DNA of 64,000 bases, taken from NCBI GenBank assembly GCA_025084515.1, contig JAJAGP010000419.1:94501-158500 (forward strand), in the 5' to 3' direction. The DNA is from Ancistrus triradiatus (taxonomy: Eukaryota; Chordata; Actinopteri; Siluriformes; Loricariidae). Under the pieces are notes generated by a model, which saw nothing but the letters and a program-made list of their open reading frames with translations, had not been told where the DNA came from and did no database searches. Positions 37,783 to 50,264 of the stretch are shown here, one piece after another. Every line of letters starts with the position of its first letter. Position 1 is the first letter of the stretch. The position numbers were made by a program, and so were the translations under genes.

Positions 37783-39425
37783 TAAAATCTATCACTACTC
37801 ACCTCTTCAGTTTCTCTCACAGGTTAGGAAAAAGACTGACTCTGCTGTAACTGAACTACCTTGTATGGATCTGGTTGCACAATTTGGATCATTGTCAAGA
37901 TAACACTACTACAGACAATTACAGCATTGTCAGTGTTTGCAAAATACAGTGTAAATGGCATCCCTGGTGTGTGCGTCCCTTCTTTAATTTCCTATAATGC
38001 AGTGACCTACAAATACTTCACGAACAAGATAAAAAAAAATATTATAAGCAATAACCAATTAATATCTACAGTACTAACTTAAATAGCTTTGCTTGGTCAT
38101 TCCCTAAATACTTCGATTTTCTTAATATATGATAATAATAATATTTTGACATACATTTTTGTAATAGTACATGATCTCTGCTTGTCCTGTGGGGGTCCTG
38201 CATTTAGACAACAGAGTAAAGAGAACAGAAGTATGTAGAGAAACGGATGGACTACAGTCAGTAATTGTAGAAATACAAAGTGATTCTATATGGTAAGTGG
38301 AACTGATCAAACTTCAAATTTCCTATTAATGTAAAGTCGCCCAAATCGGCCTCTCCTTACGCAAAATGTTGTGTAAGGCAGTTTGCATGGGTCATGGATG
38401 GGCCAACGTTCTGTAAATATGTCAGATTTACTGCTGAGTACTTATATACTTTATATACACTGGTATCTGTATGGAAAGTGGCAAACACATTCCAGAGACA
38501 TTTCTGGGAATATGCACCAATTCTAAGTGCTCACAGTGCATTCAGAAATATTACTGCAGACAAAATAAAGCACATTTGGCTTGTGAGAATGCAGAGCTTC
38601 AGTGATCAGAACATTACTGCAATATCCACTACTGGTACAAGCAGTAAGACCCAAGGCTTGAGGTGCACTACTTTTTAGGACTGAAAGTGTACCGGTGACT
38701 ACAGAGCCCTCAAGTGGAGACCTCTGAGGAATCCTCAAACATATGCAGCACACAGTTGAAACCAAAGTGTTCTACCAAGTGCAAGTGCGTGAGACGCCTA
38801 TGCGCGTGTTCAGTCTTAATCTGGACTATGGCTCGAGACAAAGGCGGGATGTTGGAAAGTGGGGGATGGTGCTAAGTTATGAGCACATGCTGTTTAGCAC
38901 ACGCTAAACAAGTCGATGTCATTCAGGACTATGTATACCATTTCCTTCCAGTTGATTCTGCTTCAGCACAAAGCAGCAGAAGTAACAGTAATGTACATAA
39001 GGTGGGACAAACGTCTCCTAAAACAATTTGGTGGAGCCGAAGGGGTATGATTATGTAATAAAATGGCTCAATTAGTAAGAATAACTAGTGGTTTTTCCCC
39101 CCCAAATACACTTTTAGAATCTGTCAGACCTTTAACATTCTGATCGATGGTTACCAGAAATTACAGTCCTTATTTACTATTACGCCATACTCAACTTTAT
39201 ATTACTAGTATATATTGAAGTTCTATTCATGATTACATTAATTAAATATTCCACGTGTAACTGAATAGTACATAATTCAAATTCCCCAGCAATCTACATT
39301 CAGACTATTAACTGGCGTTACAGCACAGATAGTAGAGATGGGAACAATCAGTAGATGAATAAATCAGTCCAATTATGCAATCAGCCTATACTTCTGGATA
39401 CTTCAGATACAGGAAACTACCATCT

Positions 39426-39427
<2 letters not shown>
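37783..39427. other. Intronic DNA without recognised feature
   Basis: Nothing recognised. Confidence 0.45.
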
Positions 39428-39479
<52 letters not shown>

Positions 39480-39690
39480 GAGAGAGGCAAAAGCACAGAC
39501 ACCGAGGCAAACAGGCACACACACATGGACACAAAAGCACAGACTGACAGGCAGAGACATAAACAGGCAGGTAAGGACAGGCAGGGCCACACACCCATCC
39601 ACATAAAGGCAGAGGCATGAACACAGACTGGCACATGACCAGGCAGAGACAGACGCACAGGTACATACACAGAGAGAGAAAGACCTACAG
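39428..39690. repeat. (CA)n microsatellite with degenerate CA/GA-rich extension
   Basis: 39428-39476 is pure (CA)n. It is followed by about 210 bp of degenerate CACAGAC/CAGGCAGA-type units. Long open frames on the minus strand (Cys/Val/Leu-rich) are translations of this repeat and not genes. Confidence 0.93.
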
Positions 39691-39724
39691 ACCGGCAGAG
39701 AACCTTTCGGTTTTTGTTTAGAAT

Positions 39725-39905
39725 TAGCAATAGACCGATTATCGAGCCAATTACTTCCATTTTGAGATAGTCGGAATGGGCCAATGCCTGTGCTTATGAG
39801 GCCGATATTCAAAAATAGTGGAGAAAAATGTAGAGAAACTTTGTTTCCTGAATTACAACTTGCAGCTCATAAACTGGGACTACTGAGTGATTGAAAACAG
39901 AGAGA
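39725..39905 (+). repeat. Repeat R2, copy 2
   Basis: AATAGACCGATTATCGAGCC, GCTTATGAGGCCGATATTCA, AACTTGCAGCTCATAAACTG, GGGACTACTGAGTGATTGAA. Inverted counterpart of 37475-37607. Confidence 0.75.
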
Positions 39906-40079
39906 TGGTGAGAGAACATTCAGTGAGGGTCACCTATGAGAAAATGACAACATTATTTCCTCCATTACAACTTGCTGCTCTTAACTGGGACTGGGATTAA
40001 AAACTAAAAGACACTGCTACCATGTGCACTACTCTAACATTTTATATTTGCAAGTATTTACACATTTTCCCCAGAAAGA

Positions 40080-40573
40080 TACCGTATTTTTCGGACTATA
40101 AGGCGCACTTAAAATCGACAGTGCGCCTTACAATGCGGTGCGCCTAATGTATGAATTAATTCTGGTTGAGCCTTCTGACCTAGAACCGATTGTAGATGGT
40201 ACACGGCGCTCATAAATCTGTCAAAATGCTTTAGCACGGCCTTGGTAAGTTACGAAGCTCACGGCCACCGTAGTGCGCAGCATCGCGGAGTAATACGGTA
40301 TGTGCTTCAGTATTAGGGTACGTGCATTCATTCATTCATTTATTTTCGAAGCGGATTTCAAACACAACGCTATCAGTCACACAGTACAACATGGTCATAG
40401 AGCAGCTGCGAGAGAATTCAACATTAACGAATCAAAGGTACGGAAGTGGAGGAAGCAAGAAGACGCCCTGCGCCAGGTAAAGACCAAACTGAGCTTCTGA
40501 CGGAACTTAAGAGTTTTGTTTCATTTCATGCGTCTTATAATCCGGTGCGCTTTATGGTCCGGAAAATACGGTA
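40080..40573 (+). mobile_element. Pogo-type MITE with HTH mini-ORF, copy 4
   Basis: TA-flanked; ends TACCGTATTTTTCGGACTAT and complement of TACCGTATTTTCCGGACCAT. The plus-strand frame contains EADFKHNAISHTVQHGHRAA, AREFNINESKVRKWRKQEDA and LRQVKTKLSF plus stop (to 40500). Frame uninterrupted. Confidence 0.87.
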
Positions 40574-41519
40574 ATCCTGCTCTTATCTGGAAAACTGTGT
40601 ACTTTATTATTATCATTAGTTTTATCAGTTGCAAAAACAATTATAATAAAAATTGTGAGATCAGCATTATACATCAGCCATCGGTCACACTGCTCTCTAA
40701 ATATCGACATCGGGATTTTAAAATCGAAATCAACGCAATACTACATGCAACCTTACGATAAATGTGAAAACCCACCCATTTCCATTATCCGCAAGAATGT
40801 TACGAAGTTCTCAAAGATTTTATAATGTACGATGGAGAAGATAATGACCCAAAACATATGCATGTTTGCCTCCTGGGCACTGACATTCACCTTAGCCAAC
40901 ATCTGATTCCGCTTTTAGCCGGATAAAAGTTGCTCCTGTTTCCCAGCATTCATGTGAATCCTGACTAACAGAAACTGCAACAATATAAGCCTTATCTTTT
41001 CATATTTGCAACTGGGCAGGTCCTATCACATGAGCGGCCAGAACCTACAGCATAACCTGTCACAAGGTCTGGATTGACTGATAAAGCCAAGGAGGCTTTT
41101 CTTCAGTAAGTGTAAGCGAGTTCCATTTCAAACACATGTAGACTGAAAGGGACATTTTAGTTACTCCAAGAGCGAGTGACAGCATGTGAATGATTAACAC
41201 AAGCGGACTTGTATTTACTAGAGCACTTCTGGTGTGTGCTCAGGTAAGGGTACCTGCATCCTTGATATGGTGTAAAGCATTAACTGTAGGGCCGAGTGAG
41301 AAAACTATTCTGTTTGATAATGGTCAGTTATTCAAAACTGTTTAAAAAGTAACCAATTATGTCCAATCAAATATTATTTTTTATTATTTATATTATTTCC
41401 ATTTCATGCTCTCATGCTCTACCCCACAGGCAAAAAAAAAGTCTGAAGACAGGGTTAGAATGGTGTGACACAGTCTATGAGTTCTGTGATCCAGACGTGG
41501 GCATTGACCAAAACGTACA
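40574..41519. other. Intronic DNA without recognised feature
   Basis: Nothing recognised. Confidence 0.45.
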
Positions 41520-41835
41520 TTACTATAGTCACATAGTCTAGATACTTTGCACATGGAGTTTTAAATTTAACAACAATATTATTTGAAACACAATATGAAA
41601 ATATTTAGTACAGTACTGTACTGTACAACACAGTCATTCCCATCTTTGTATCTTTTATAAAACTTGAAATGCTCACCAAAAATGAAAAAGAAAGTAGAAC
41701 GATACCATGTTTCTTTCTATCTTTCTACCATTTGTCGCATTGTTTGCTCATACTAGTTTTCTGTCATTCAAACACATAAGTTTGATTTGAGACAGATTTT
41801 TATTTCATATTACAATCAAGACCTCGACACATGCC
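41520..41835 (+). repeat. Repeat R3, copy 3 (uninterrupted)
   Basis: TACTATAGTCACATAGTCTA, TTTGCACATGGAGTTTTAAA, ATATTTAGTACAGTACTGTA, TTTTATAAAACTTGAAATGC, TTTCTGTCATTCAAACACAT, TATTACAATCAAGACCTC. Confidence 0.7.
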
Positions 41836-43810
41836 TGTCTACACACAAGACACAAGTCGTATAGTGCCATACTACTTTGTCAAGTGCTTGTACTTAGTGG
41901 CCTGATGGACATAAGCTGCCCATGCAGGAGATCAGAGCACCAGGGTGAACTTCATTAAACACAGCAAGCACAAGTAAATCTTCATCTGCCCTGACTGGTG
42001 TGATCTGGCAGCCCCAATAGTCTTGCACTTACATGCATGCACACAACTAATTAATTCCCCCACTCCTAAAATGATTGCCAATTGTCCTGACCATGTTATA
42101 ACATATTTATTACATAAACCAGCTGTATAACCCCAAAAACCTGATTTCTTTAATGGATTTAGATCGTTCCTGGAGTTCTGAATGAGCCTCAACTTAATAA
42201 CACTAAAAGTCAAGTCTAAAGAAGTGTCAAACACAGGAAATCCCAAATTAGGGTTTATGGAAGCTCAATAACAATGCATGTTCCACACAAGCACACCAAT
42301 CCTAGAATGAGCAATTGGCAAGGCTTCTTCAAAAGTGTGTCAGCAAGCTACCTCATGATTAACACTTAACTGGGGGAGGGTGTTTGTGGCCCAAGCAGAT
42401 TAGACCATATATTACACCACATGGCAGAGCCACCACACACCGAGAGCTGCCATATGGCACACTAGGCACAAGCCAAAAACAGTTTTTTTTTTTTTTGCAT
42501 CACGAGTACCACCTATCCTTTTATAACTGTTCATAATAATGTTTAAGTGTTTAAACATAAACCATATTCATTCAATTTTATAGCTTTACTGTGTAGGCAG
42601 CGGCTTTCCTGAGGTCCTGACCAGTGTTAAGTAGATAAGAAAACGAATGAATGAATGTATTGGTATTATTTAACTTAAAGACACAGTAATAAAAATGTAA
42701 AACAACCAAACTGGGGGTAATGTTACAAATCATTACAATGCCCAGACAAACAACTACGTGCACTGAACCACAAAAAAAGGATATGGACAGTCCTTTGAAC
42801 AACTACACACAATTTGTAGTTAGATCGATGAATTTCTCCAACTTACCCCATTTCTTCCTAATTTCTACTCATTGTACCACCGAATAAGTAAGCCTTCCCA
42901 TAAGTTACCCATTTAGGAAGTAGTCTAATGTCAAACACAGCGTATTAAACAATACTGGAGAGATAAATGCATTTGAAGGAGGGCACTAACTGCCTTACAT
43001 ACAATAAGCTCATATATCCAAGACTGGGGTTACTCTGATTATAAGTACATGTATTATCTAAAATTTTACACTCAAACTTTTGTTTATTGAATAATATTTT
43101 AAACGACACTTTTTAAAGCGTAATTAATGACATTTTCGCTGCTTAACCACATATTAGGCACTCAAATTTAAGATCCAAGTCCCAAATGTTTCCCTAAATG
43201 CACTAGACCCTACAATCTACATAGAACATTAATAAATATGAGGAACAGAGCTGATAAGGTTTGTAAACAATTTGGGACAGTTCTCATGCAGGTTGCTGTT
43301 TTCTCTGTGATAGCAGGTGCATAAAGTACCTAACAAAATTAATACTTTGCATTAATAAGACACAGTTCTAGTAAATGCTATTGTTTTGTTTTTGATCGTT
43401 TATTAAATTATTAATAAATGCATTCTCTAGAACATGCGTACATCGTTCCAATGTATAACTACGTACTGCTATTTAAGAAACGTATTAAGTGTTAAATACA
43501 TGCAAGGGTCAAGTACTACTAAAAAAAATTGCAGATGTCAGAATATGGCTGTACACATGGACCTGTACAGCTGGGTTGACCAGCTTGGTTAAAGTTGTAC
43601 CTGCTACTGAAATTTAGAGTGGAACATTTATCTAATTTTATATAGTAATCATGGTTTCTACACAAATTTAACAGTCGGTGGATATCTCAAGGGGGTGATT
43701 ACTTACAGAAAAACAGGGATAGAGCTCCAGGTTTCCATCACTTGCATGTGGTATCTGCCTGTACCCTTCCCTACTAATAAATGCTCGAATGCCTGTTTGG
43801 GTAATGTACA
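41836..43810. other. Intronic DNA without recognised feature
   Basis: A poly-T run lies near 42483. Nothing else recognised. Confidence 0.45.
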
Positions 43811-44000
43811 TTGTGGTAGCCTAGTGGTTAAGGTACTGGACTCTGGACCAGAAGATCCAGGGTTCAAATCCCACCTCTGCCAAGCTGCCACTGTTGGGTC
43901 CTTGAGCAAGACCCTTAACTCACAATTGCTTGGATTGCAAGACTGTACCAATTGGAAGTCGCTCTGGATAAGGGCGTCTGCTAAATGCTGTAAATGTAAA
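43811..44000 (+). repeat. tRNA-derived SINE, full length
   Basis: TTGTGGTAGCCTAGTGGTTA (A box), GGTTCAAATCCC (B box), tail GTCGCTCTGGATAAGGGCGT and CTGCTAAATGCTGTAAATGT. One of the best-preserved copies. Confidence 0.95.
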
Positions 44001-46849
44001 TTAAACATTTTAAGTAGTTGGTTAAACAATTAAACAACATATCTCTATTTAAATCTCTATCCATATCTCTACCCTGAACTCCCTTTAATCTGCTGGACAA
44101 TTCTTAGAACATTATCATAATCGTTACATTCATTAGAACAAAATATTGCACAAGCACCTACAGGAGAAGGATTGAATGACAACATTGTAATCAGCCATCT
44201 TCAACGACTAACAACACTAGCTCCAAGCCACATCCTTGTAAGGCAATTGTCTCATTGCTTAACACAGCTAAAGCTGCCTATGGTTGATGAGCAAAAAGTT
44301 ACTTTGTTCTGGTAAAGCCAGTGTTGACTTACTGAAACAGCACTAGGAAGTTACCTCAAAAGGTGTGCACAGTAGTGGCTTCATTATGGACAAAAAACTC
44401 CAGGCTACAGCTTGCAAGCACCCACCAACAACAGTAGACATTTAAAAAAATTGATATGAATCGAAAACCAGAAAGGCTGGCTCAGACATAAAATGTGAAT
44501 GTCCGGTCTATTTTACCAGCAAAACAAAAATGGATTTGACTTTAAAACTTTACAAATGTATTTGAAATTAAGTGGACATAAGAGCAGTAAAACAATTTTA
44601 AAATCGATAGTATTTCCTATAAGCAATAAAGGGCGTTTCTGGGTTTAAAACGTCAAGCATTCATGCCTTATTATTACTAATATTATTATCATAACCACTA
44701 GAATTCATCTGTCAATGGTTTCTTTGACATATCGTATCAGCCCATTTCTGGCATTCAAATTATGCTTCTCTGCTCCCTCCATGTTTCTCAGAGTCCAAGT
44801 CATTGAGAAATATGGGTGGTTGAAGCCCTGGTATGCAATTACACAATGACTACTGGTACAACACTGCAGTTGATTCGACATTCAAATGGGGATTTTCTAC
44901 ACTGGAATGTACAATATGTTTCAGTAGAGTTATGTATTGTTTACATTTTACCGATTCCAAAATAGTGAAAAAAATGTGCCAAATGTTTAGGTCTAAAGAC
45001 TATCTTATTTTTTCCTATTCCAAGAAATTATTTTTATGTTAAGCTTTTTTCTTCCCATTTAAACCTATAATAAGTAAAAAACTTAACGTGGCTTACTGTA
45101 CTAAAGCAATGACATAGGAAAAGCAAACATCTCTGGTACTACTGCTCATAAGTACTCTCTACTACTGAAACAATAAACACACAGACCAAGGGGGAAAGTA
45201 TATTATTTACGTTAAGCTTTCTTTTTTAAACTTATAATAGTTATGAGAAGACAAAATGCTTAATCCAAGAATAATTACTTTCACTTTAGACCACACATTC
45301 ATCATTTGAACTGGCTATTTATGACCGGTAGTAACTGAGAGAAGTTTGATGTTCTTTGCCATTGTATCAGAACTTAAACCACATTAAGCTTTGTTCACAT
45401 TAAGCGCTAGACTCTCCCGGCTAACGTAGCATGAGCTAGCACACTACAAACTGTTGAACATGGTACAAGCTGAGTATCATGCTGATGCTTTAGAGGTTTT
45501 GCCATATTGGAGGTTTACACAACAGATGTACTTTCCCCACAATTATTTAGCCTTTGCTTTTTCTCTTTAACCGGACCCACACTTTTCCATCTTCCATTAA
45601 TGTTCTAACCAAGTGAACCAAAACAAAACAACGTGATGATGTACCGGTCCTGATAGATAAATGCCTCTACATTACAAATGTATTTTCGCACTAATCATGA
45701 CCATGAATTTATAGATGAAATGCGTTAGTAGGAACTGATAAGTGGAACTGAAATGTTGTTCTTTTGACATACACCAGGTTCTTGGAATTTTGCTACAGAA
45801 GTCCCTATAAACGGCCTTCAAAAGACCTTCAGTCGTTCTACAAACAATGACAAAGTTCCCCAAGTGCAAACGTTAACACAATTTGTGTTGCCTCCTGTGA
45901 CAATACGAGTGTAGTATCAGTTCTAAACATCTGTGCATTTTTCCACCTCTCGGTTTGAATTTTTTCCCTACAATGACTAATTTTTGAAGGTTAAGAGAAC
46001 ATTCATTCATTCAAATAATAATATTATTATTATTTCTAATAACAATTAATCACAAGGTACATCACTGACCTGTAACAATATACTACAAAAGACAACAAGT
46101 CAAAAACTAAAATGATTACTGTGTGATTGCATTTGAAGTTGCTGCAGTATCTCTCTTGGATCAAGCCATTTCAAAATACCAGAAGTCTACACCCAAGAAA
46201 CACAGAGACCTGTTCAATCTGCACACACTGCATCAGTAATGCTGTATAGCTGTCAGCAGATTGTGTGGCTCTGACTGACCTTATCCACACAGGCAGCAGC
46301 TTACACCTAGTTTGTGCCTTCTGCCAGCAAAACTTAAGCAAAGGACACTCCCTTGGTGCATTTGGGCTGCTGGTAGGACTCACTGATGACACACCGATGG
46401 CAGCAAGCTGCAGTTCATATCCTGTACTGGATACTTCCTTTTTGTCCATCAGTCAGCACATGCTCAGAGCCGATGTACTCTACAGGAGCCCTCCTACCAA
46501 TCACTCTAACGTCTGAACGCAAACAGAAGCCTCAGGTAACACTCAGTAGTATTGACACTACTACAGCTGACTAGCAGCCAAGTCAACAGAATTTCTCACG
46601 CACATGCACACACCCACACACTCCCACAACGCAAGTCGGAATTAAAACAAGCAAAGCCAAAAGCACTTTATGTAAGTATGTACAACAGACGCACAAGTAT
46701 ATCCAAGGTACAAACACGCCAGTGAAGTTGTCATTCTGATTCAAGCTGCAGTCTTGTTTTGGTGTTTGTGGCAACTCCATGAACTTCTAATTACATGACA
46801 AATAAATATGAATTGAATAGACCTTCATGAGAGCGGAACAGTGGAACAA
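44001..46849. other. Intronic DNA without recognised feature
   Basis: Mostly AT-rich. 46240-46560 is less AT-rich with overlapping frames on both strands, but no motif is recognisable. Nothing else seen. Confidence 0.45.
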
Positions 46850-46960
46850 CTGGTTAGCGCTGTGGCCAAAGAGTCTCACAAATCCCCATGGTTCTATTTT
46901 TGGTCCCAACTCTGTGTGTAGTTTGCATGTTCTCCATGCAGACTATAAGGGACAATATCA
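46850..46960. repeat. Common fish interspersed repeat fragment
   Basis: CTGTGTGTAGTTTGCATGTT and CTCCATGCAGACT resemble the complement of the repeat at 9575-9905. Decayed. Confidence 0.5.
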
Positions 46961-46964
46961 GACC

Positions 46965-47977
46965 TACACTCAAGAAGACCTGCTGAGTTTCAAACCAAGC
47001 ATCCGAATTGGGAAGAAAGGTGACTGATGTGACTTTGAGCATGCCATGGTTGTTGGTACTAGACGGGGCTGGTCTGAGTATTTCAGAAATTAAAGAAGTT
47101 AATCAGCTGGGATTTTCACACACAGTCATCTCTAGTGTTTACAGAGAATGGTTCAAAAGAAAAAATATCCCGTGAGCGCCAGTTCTCTGGAAATAAATGT
47201 CTTGCAGATGCCAGAAGTCAGAAAAGAACGGCCAGACTGGTTCAATCTGATCAAATAACCACTCGTTACAACCGAGGTATGGAGAAGAGCATCTCTGAAT
47301 TCACAAGTCAAACCTTGTAGCAGATGGGCTACAGCAGCAGCAGACCACACCGGGTACCACTCCATTCAGCTAAGACAACTGAGAGTACAATTCAGCAGAC
47401 AATTGGAAAAATGTTGCCTAGTCTGACGAGTCTGTGACATTTGGATGGTAGGGTCAGATTTGAAAGCTTAGATCCATCCTGCCTTGTATCAATGGTTCAG
47501 GCTGCTGCTGCTGCTGGTGGTCTAATGGTGTGGGGGACGTTTTCTTGTCACACTTTGAGCCCCTTAATACTAACCGAGCACCGTTTATACACCACAGCCT
47601 ACCTGAATATTGTTGTCGACCATGTCTATTGCTTTATGAGCACAGCGTACCATCTTCTACACACCATGTCACAACGTTCAGTCATCTCAAACTGGTTTCT
47701 TGGACATGACAAGTTCATTGTATACACATAGCCTCCACAGTCACCAGATATCAATCCAACACAGCACCTTTGGGATGGGTTTGAATGGGAGTTCACATCA
47801 TGGATGGGCAGCCGACAAATCTGCAGCAACTGCATCATGTCAATATGGAAAATCTCTGAGGAATGTTTCCAGGGCCTTGTTGAATCTATGCCATAAAACA
47901 TGAAGGCAGTTCTGAAGGCAAATGGCATCAAAATCGGTACTAACAAGATGTACTTACTAAAGTAGTCGGCGACTGTA
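46965..47977 (+). pseudogene. Tc1-like family C element, nearly complete transposase region, broken
   Basis: GACTTTGAGCATGCCATGGT and TTGGTACTAGACGGGGCTGG (first HTH), GAACGGCCAGACTGGTTCAA (second HTH), GTCTAATGGTGTGGGGGACG (VMVWG-like), TCACCAGATATCAATCCAAC (SPDINP) and the 3' end GATGTACTTACTAAAGTAGT. Stops and indels throughout (near 47150, 47320, 47430, 47730) show it is dead; the 5' terminus is missing. Confidence 0.87.
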
Positions 47978-48251
47978 TGTGTATAGAGACAGTGACAGAA
48001 AGAGAGAGAGAGATGGGCCAAAGCCTAATACATGTGTTCAGCAGTTCACAGGTGACCAGCTCATCCGATTTAAAGACAGGTCTACAACAAACACTGCAAA
48101 GTTTGTAAATTGAAAACTGTCCCAGAAGCACCGTCTACTTATTTACTGTCCACTTTCACCTCTCCTAACTGCTCTATATCCGTCAAGAGTGCATGAAGGT
48201 CACCATTTGGATCAGTGTTCCTCCGCTTTACCATATGCAAACTTTCTCATT

Positions 48252-48451
48252 AATGCTCACTGAGGCAATTGGTTAAGCATAAGTTTGTGGACACCAATTA
48301 AATATACATATTACTATGGCATTTACAACACATCTGCGGCTGCAGCAGCCTAATGCTCACTGAGGCAATTGGTTAAGCATAAGTTTGTGGACACCACTAA
48401 AATAAACATATTAGTATGGCATTTACAACACATCTTCGGCTGCAGCAGCCT
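48252..48451. repeat. Tandem duplication of a ~100-bp unit
   Basis: The unit from TAATGCTCACTGAGGCAATT to CGGCTGCAGCAGCC occurs twice back to back (about 48252-48351 and 48352-48451) with only a few differences. Confidence 0.9.
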
Positions 48452-48665
48452 TCAATCTTCTGAGAAAGCTTCCCACTAGATTTTGGCTCAGGTCACAGTA
48501 GGCATTCCAATTCATCTCAAGGGCGTGTTATGGAGTTAAGGTCAGGCTTTGCTCACGCCAAGCAAGCTCCCCTTCAAAGTTGTCAAACCATTTGTTTATG
48601 GACTTTGTTTTAGGAGCATGGAGCAGAAAGGAGGTGTAAACCTGTGCAGGCGTCATATTGAGAGT
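48452..48665 (-). mobile_element. Tc1-like family E remnant
   Basis: GAGAAAGCTTCCCACTAGAT, TTCCAATTCATCTCAAGGGC, GTTATGGAGTTAAGGTCAGG and CCATTTGTTTATGGACTTTG follow the order of a Tc1 C-terminal region read on the minus strand (GQRS...PD-NPIE...). Confidence 0.6.
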
Positions 48666-48982
48666 CACAGAGACGCTCGCAACGTCCACAATTCCCCATT
48701 GCAGATTCCATGCATGTAGGCTTTAAAACGTAAATGTAAATACATTGTAGCACTAAAATATTAGAAATTATTCATTAGTAAGGCTGTCCACAAACTTCAG
48801 GCCACCTCATTGGACTTACATAAAGACAGGCCAAATGGTCAACCACAGGAGCAACACATGTTGACCTGGCCTCCAATTTGGCACGGACAAGCCTTGCGTC
48901 TTCCTTACAACTCAGCAAACCCGCTGTGTCTAAAGAAAAGCAAATCTGCGAGACATAAGCAGCGATCAAGGGCCTGTCTTAC

Positions 48983-49141
48983 CTTGGGCAGTTCTCGGAG
49001 CTGGTTGGCATCAAGCAGCAGCTCCTCCAGGCTGCGGCTGTATCGGTAGATCTCATCGGGCACGGCGTGCAGCGAGCAGTGCCGCTTATCCACCGACTCA
49101 ACGTGGCGGTTACACCGCCAGAGAGGGATGCACTTCAGCAT
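48983..49141 (-). CDS. scrib: Scribble planar cell polarity protein, coding exon 1
   Basis: This exon encodes 53 residues starting MLKCIPLWRC and ending in LRELPK, which I recognise as the N-terminus of Scribble. Scribble is a LAP-family scaffold (16 leucine-rich repeats plus four PDZ domains) that acts with DLG and LGL at basolateral membranes and in planar polarity. Cys4 and Cys10, the residues known to be S-palmitoylated in mammalian SCRIB, are both present. The first leucine-rich repeat (LEELLLDANQLRELPK) begins near residue 38. The ATG at 49141 is preceded by GCCCGCC, a good Kozak context. The exon ends in AAG followed by the donor GTAAGA (phase 0). The full protein is over 1,600 residues, so only a small fraction lies here; no later exon was found at lower coordinates. 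Puf60 lies upstream on the same strand, as in human. Confidence 0.96.
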
Positions 49142-49950
49142 GGCGGGCCACCGCGGGCCGATCAGGCCCTCCGCATCAGACAGCAGACCGCGATCACACC
49201 GCGCAAATCCCTATGCCGTATCCCAGAGGCCAAAGCGTGGACGGAAGACCTTCGAGCCCCTCTCTCGATCCAGTCCAGTTAACGTCTGGTCCACTTCACA
49301 CAGCCTCGAATGCCATTTTATTTAAGGACAGCAGAACTTGACCACTAACACTCACATCTCTGGTTAAAAACCCGTTTGGACTCTTCCGGATGGCTGGCAC
49401 CTAAGACCACCGACGTAAGCGCTCGATACTCTGCTGGTTGAGCTTCAGCGATCGCTACTAAGTCTTATGTAGGACCAGTAAAGCACAGAATGCATGCGTT
49501 GTAGCCCCAGTCATAGCACAGCCTGCTAGTCAAATCCAGGCTAGGTCGCTTGCTAACTGAAGGCTACTTTTAAAAACACGAACCTCTATAAAAACGCGCG
49601 TTTCTCCTACACTGGTTAAAACAGCTCAGAGCTAAAAGAAGGACCGAATTAAACGCGTTAGCTGGTGAAGTTGGAAGAGTTTAGTCCGGCAGCACTGCAG
49701 TGTCCACCGGCTTTGTGTCGCTCCGCAACCCGTCGGCCAAACAAAGTCTGAGACCAGTCCGTGTGCAACCGCTAAAAACAAGGCTTGTTCCGTGCGTCCT
49801 CATAGGGCTGCCATCAATGTCGTGTTTATTCGCCAGAGAGGTTCCAGCTTTAGGAGCAGAGGATTGAGTCTCCCGTTTACAAGTCCATTCCCCAACTCCG
49901 CCTCAGCGTTCTATCTACACACTCTCACACACACACACTCCCAGTGCTGT
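49142..49950 (-). promoter_or_regulatory. scrib: scrib 5' UTR and CpG-richer promoter region
   Basis: The stretch directly upstream of the scrib ATG is much richer in CpG than the AT-rich flanks. It contains runs such as CCGCGGGCCG, ACGCGCG and ACGCGTTAGC and no recognised transposon. This fits a CpG-type housekeeping promoter plus 5' UTR. No convincing minus-strand TATA box was seen (a TATAAAA at 49590 is on the plus strand), and the transcription start cannot be placed. An untranslated upstream exon is possible. Confidence 0.55.
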
Positions 49951-50264
49951 GCTTAGCCTACCCGTATTCACACAAAGGCCACCTCCCCCTCCGCATCATG
50001 GTTATTCCTGTTAAACAACACTACAAGTCGACAGTCGACAGAGGTTGTGAACGTGAACCAAATAATGAAGTAAAACTATAAAAAGCTAAAGTAACTAAAC
50101 TGGAAACATTTTGTCGAAAACTATTCACAATAAAAGAAACCACACACGTGAATTCAACCTGTTTAGCCTATTTAAATACGTCTTGGTTATTAACGTTGCT
50201 ATTTTTAACAGCGAACGTAATACTTCGTCAGTTATTATTATTGTTATTATTTCTTGTCATACAG

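Larger units (their letters stand above)
1..48982 (-). other. scrib: scrib intron 1 (5' part; continues beyond the window)
   Basis: Downstream of the exon 1 donor (GTAAGA, complement of 48977-48982) I looked for the conserved exon 2 encoding the PFFRLLNLRKLGLSDNEI-like repeat and for other LRR or PDZ exons, and saw none. All recognisable content is repetitive DNA or anonymous AT-rich sequence. The intron is therefore at least 49 kb, unless short exons escaped a by-eye scan. Confidence 0.7.

Noticed and set aside
39386..39812. Three overlapping 79-132-codon Cys/Val/Leu-rich frames on the minus strand
   Set aside because: They are translations of the (CA)n tract and its degenerate extension; all three frames are open because the repeat lacks stops.
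46265..46516. Possible small gene with frames on both strands (also 26086-26493)
   Set aside because: No recognisable domain, no splice context, and open frames on both strands fit a less AT-rich stretch better than coding sequence.
49585..49596. TATA box TATAAAA upstream of scrib
   Set aside because: It is on the plus strand, while scrib is on the minus strand; no plus-strand transcript is supported.
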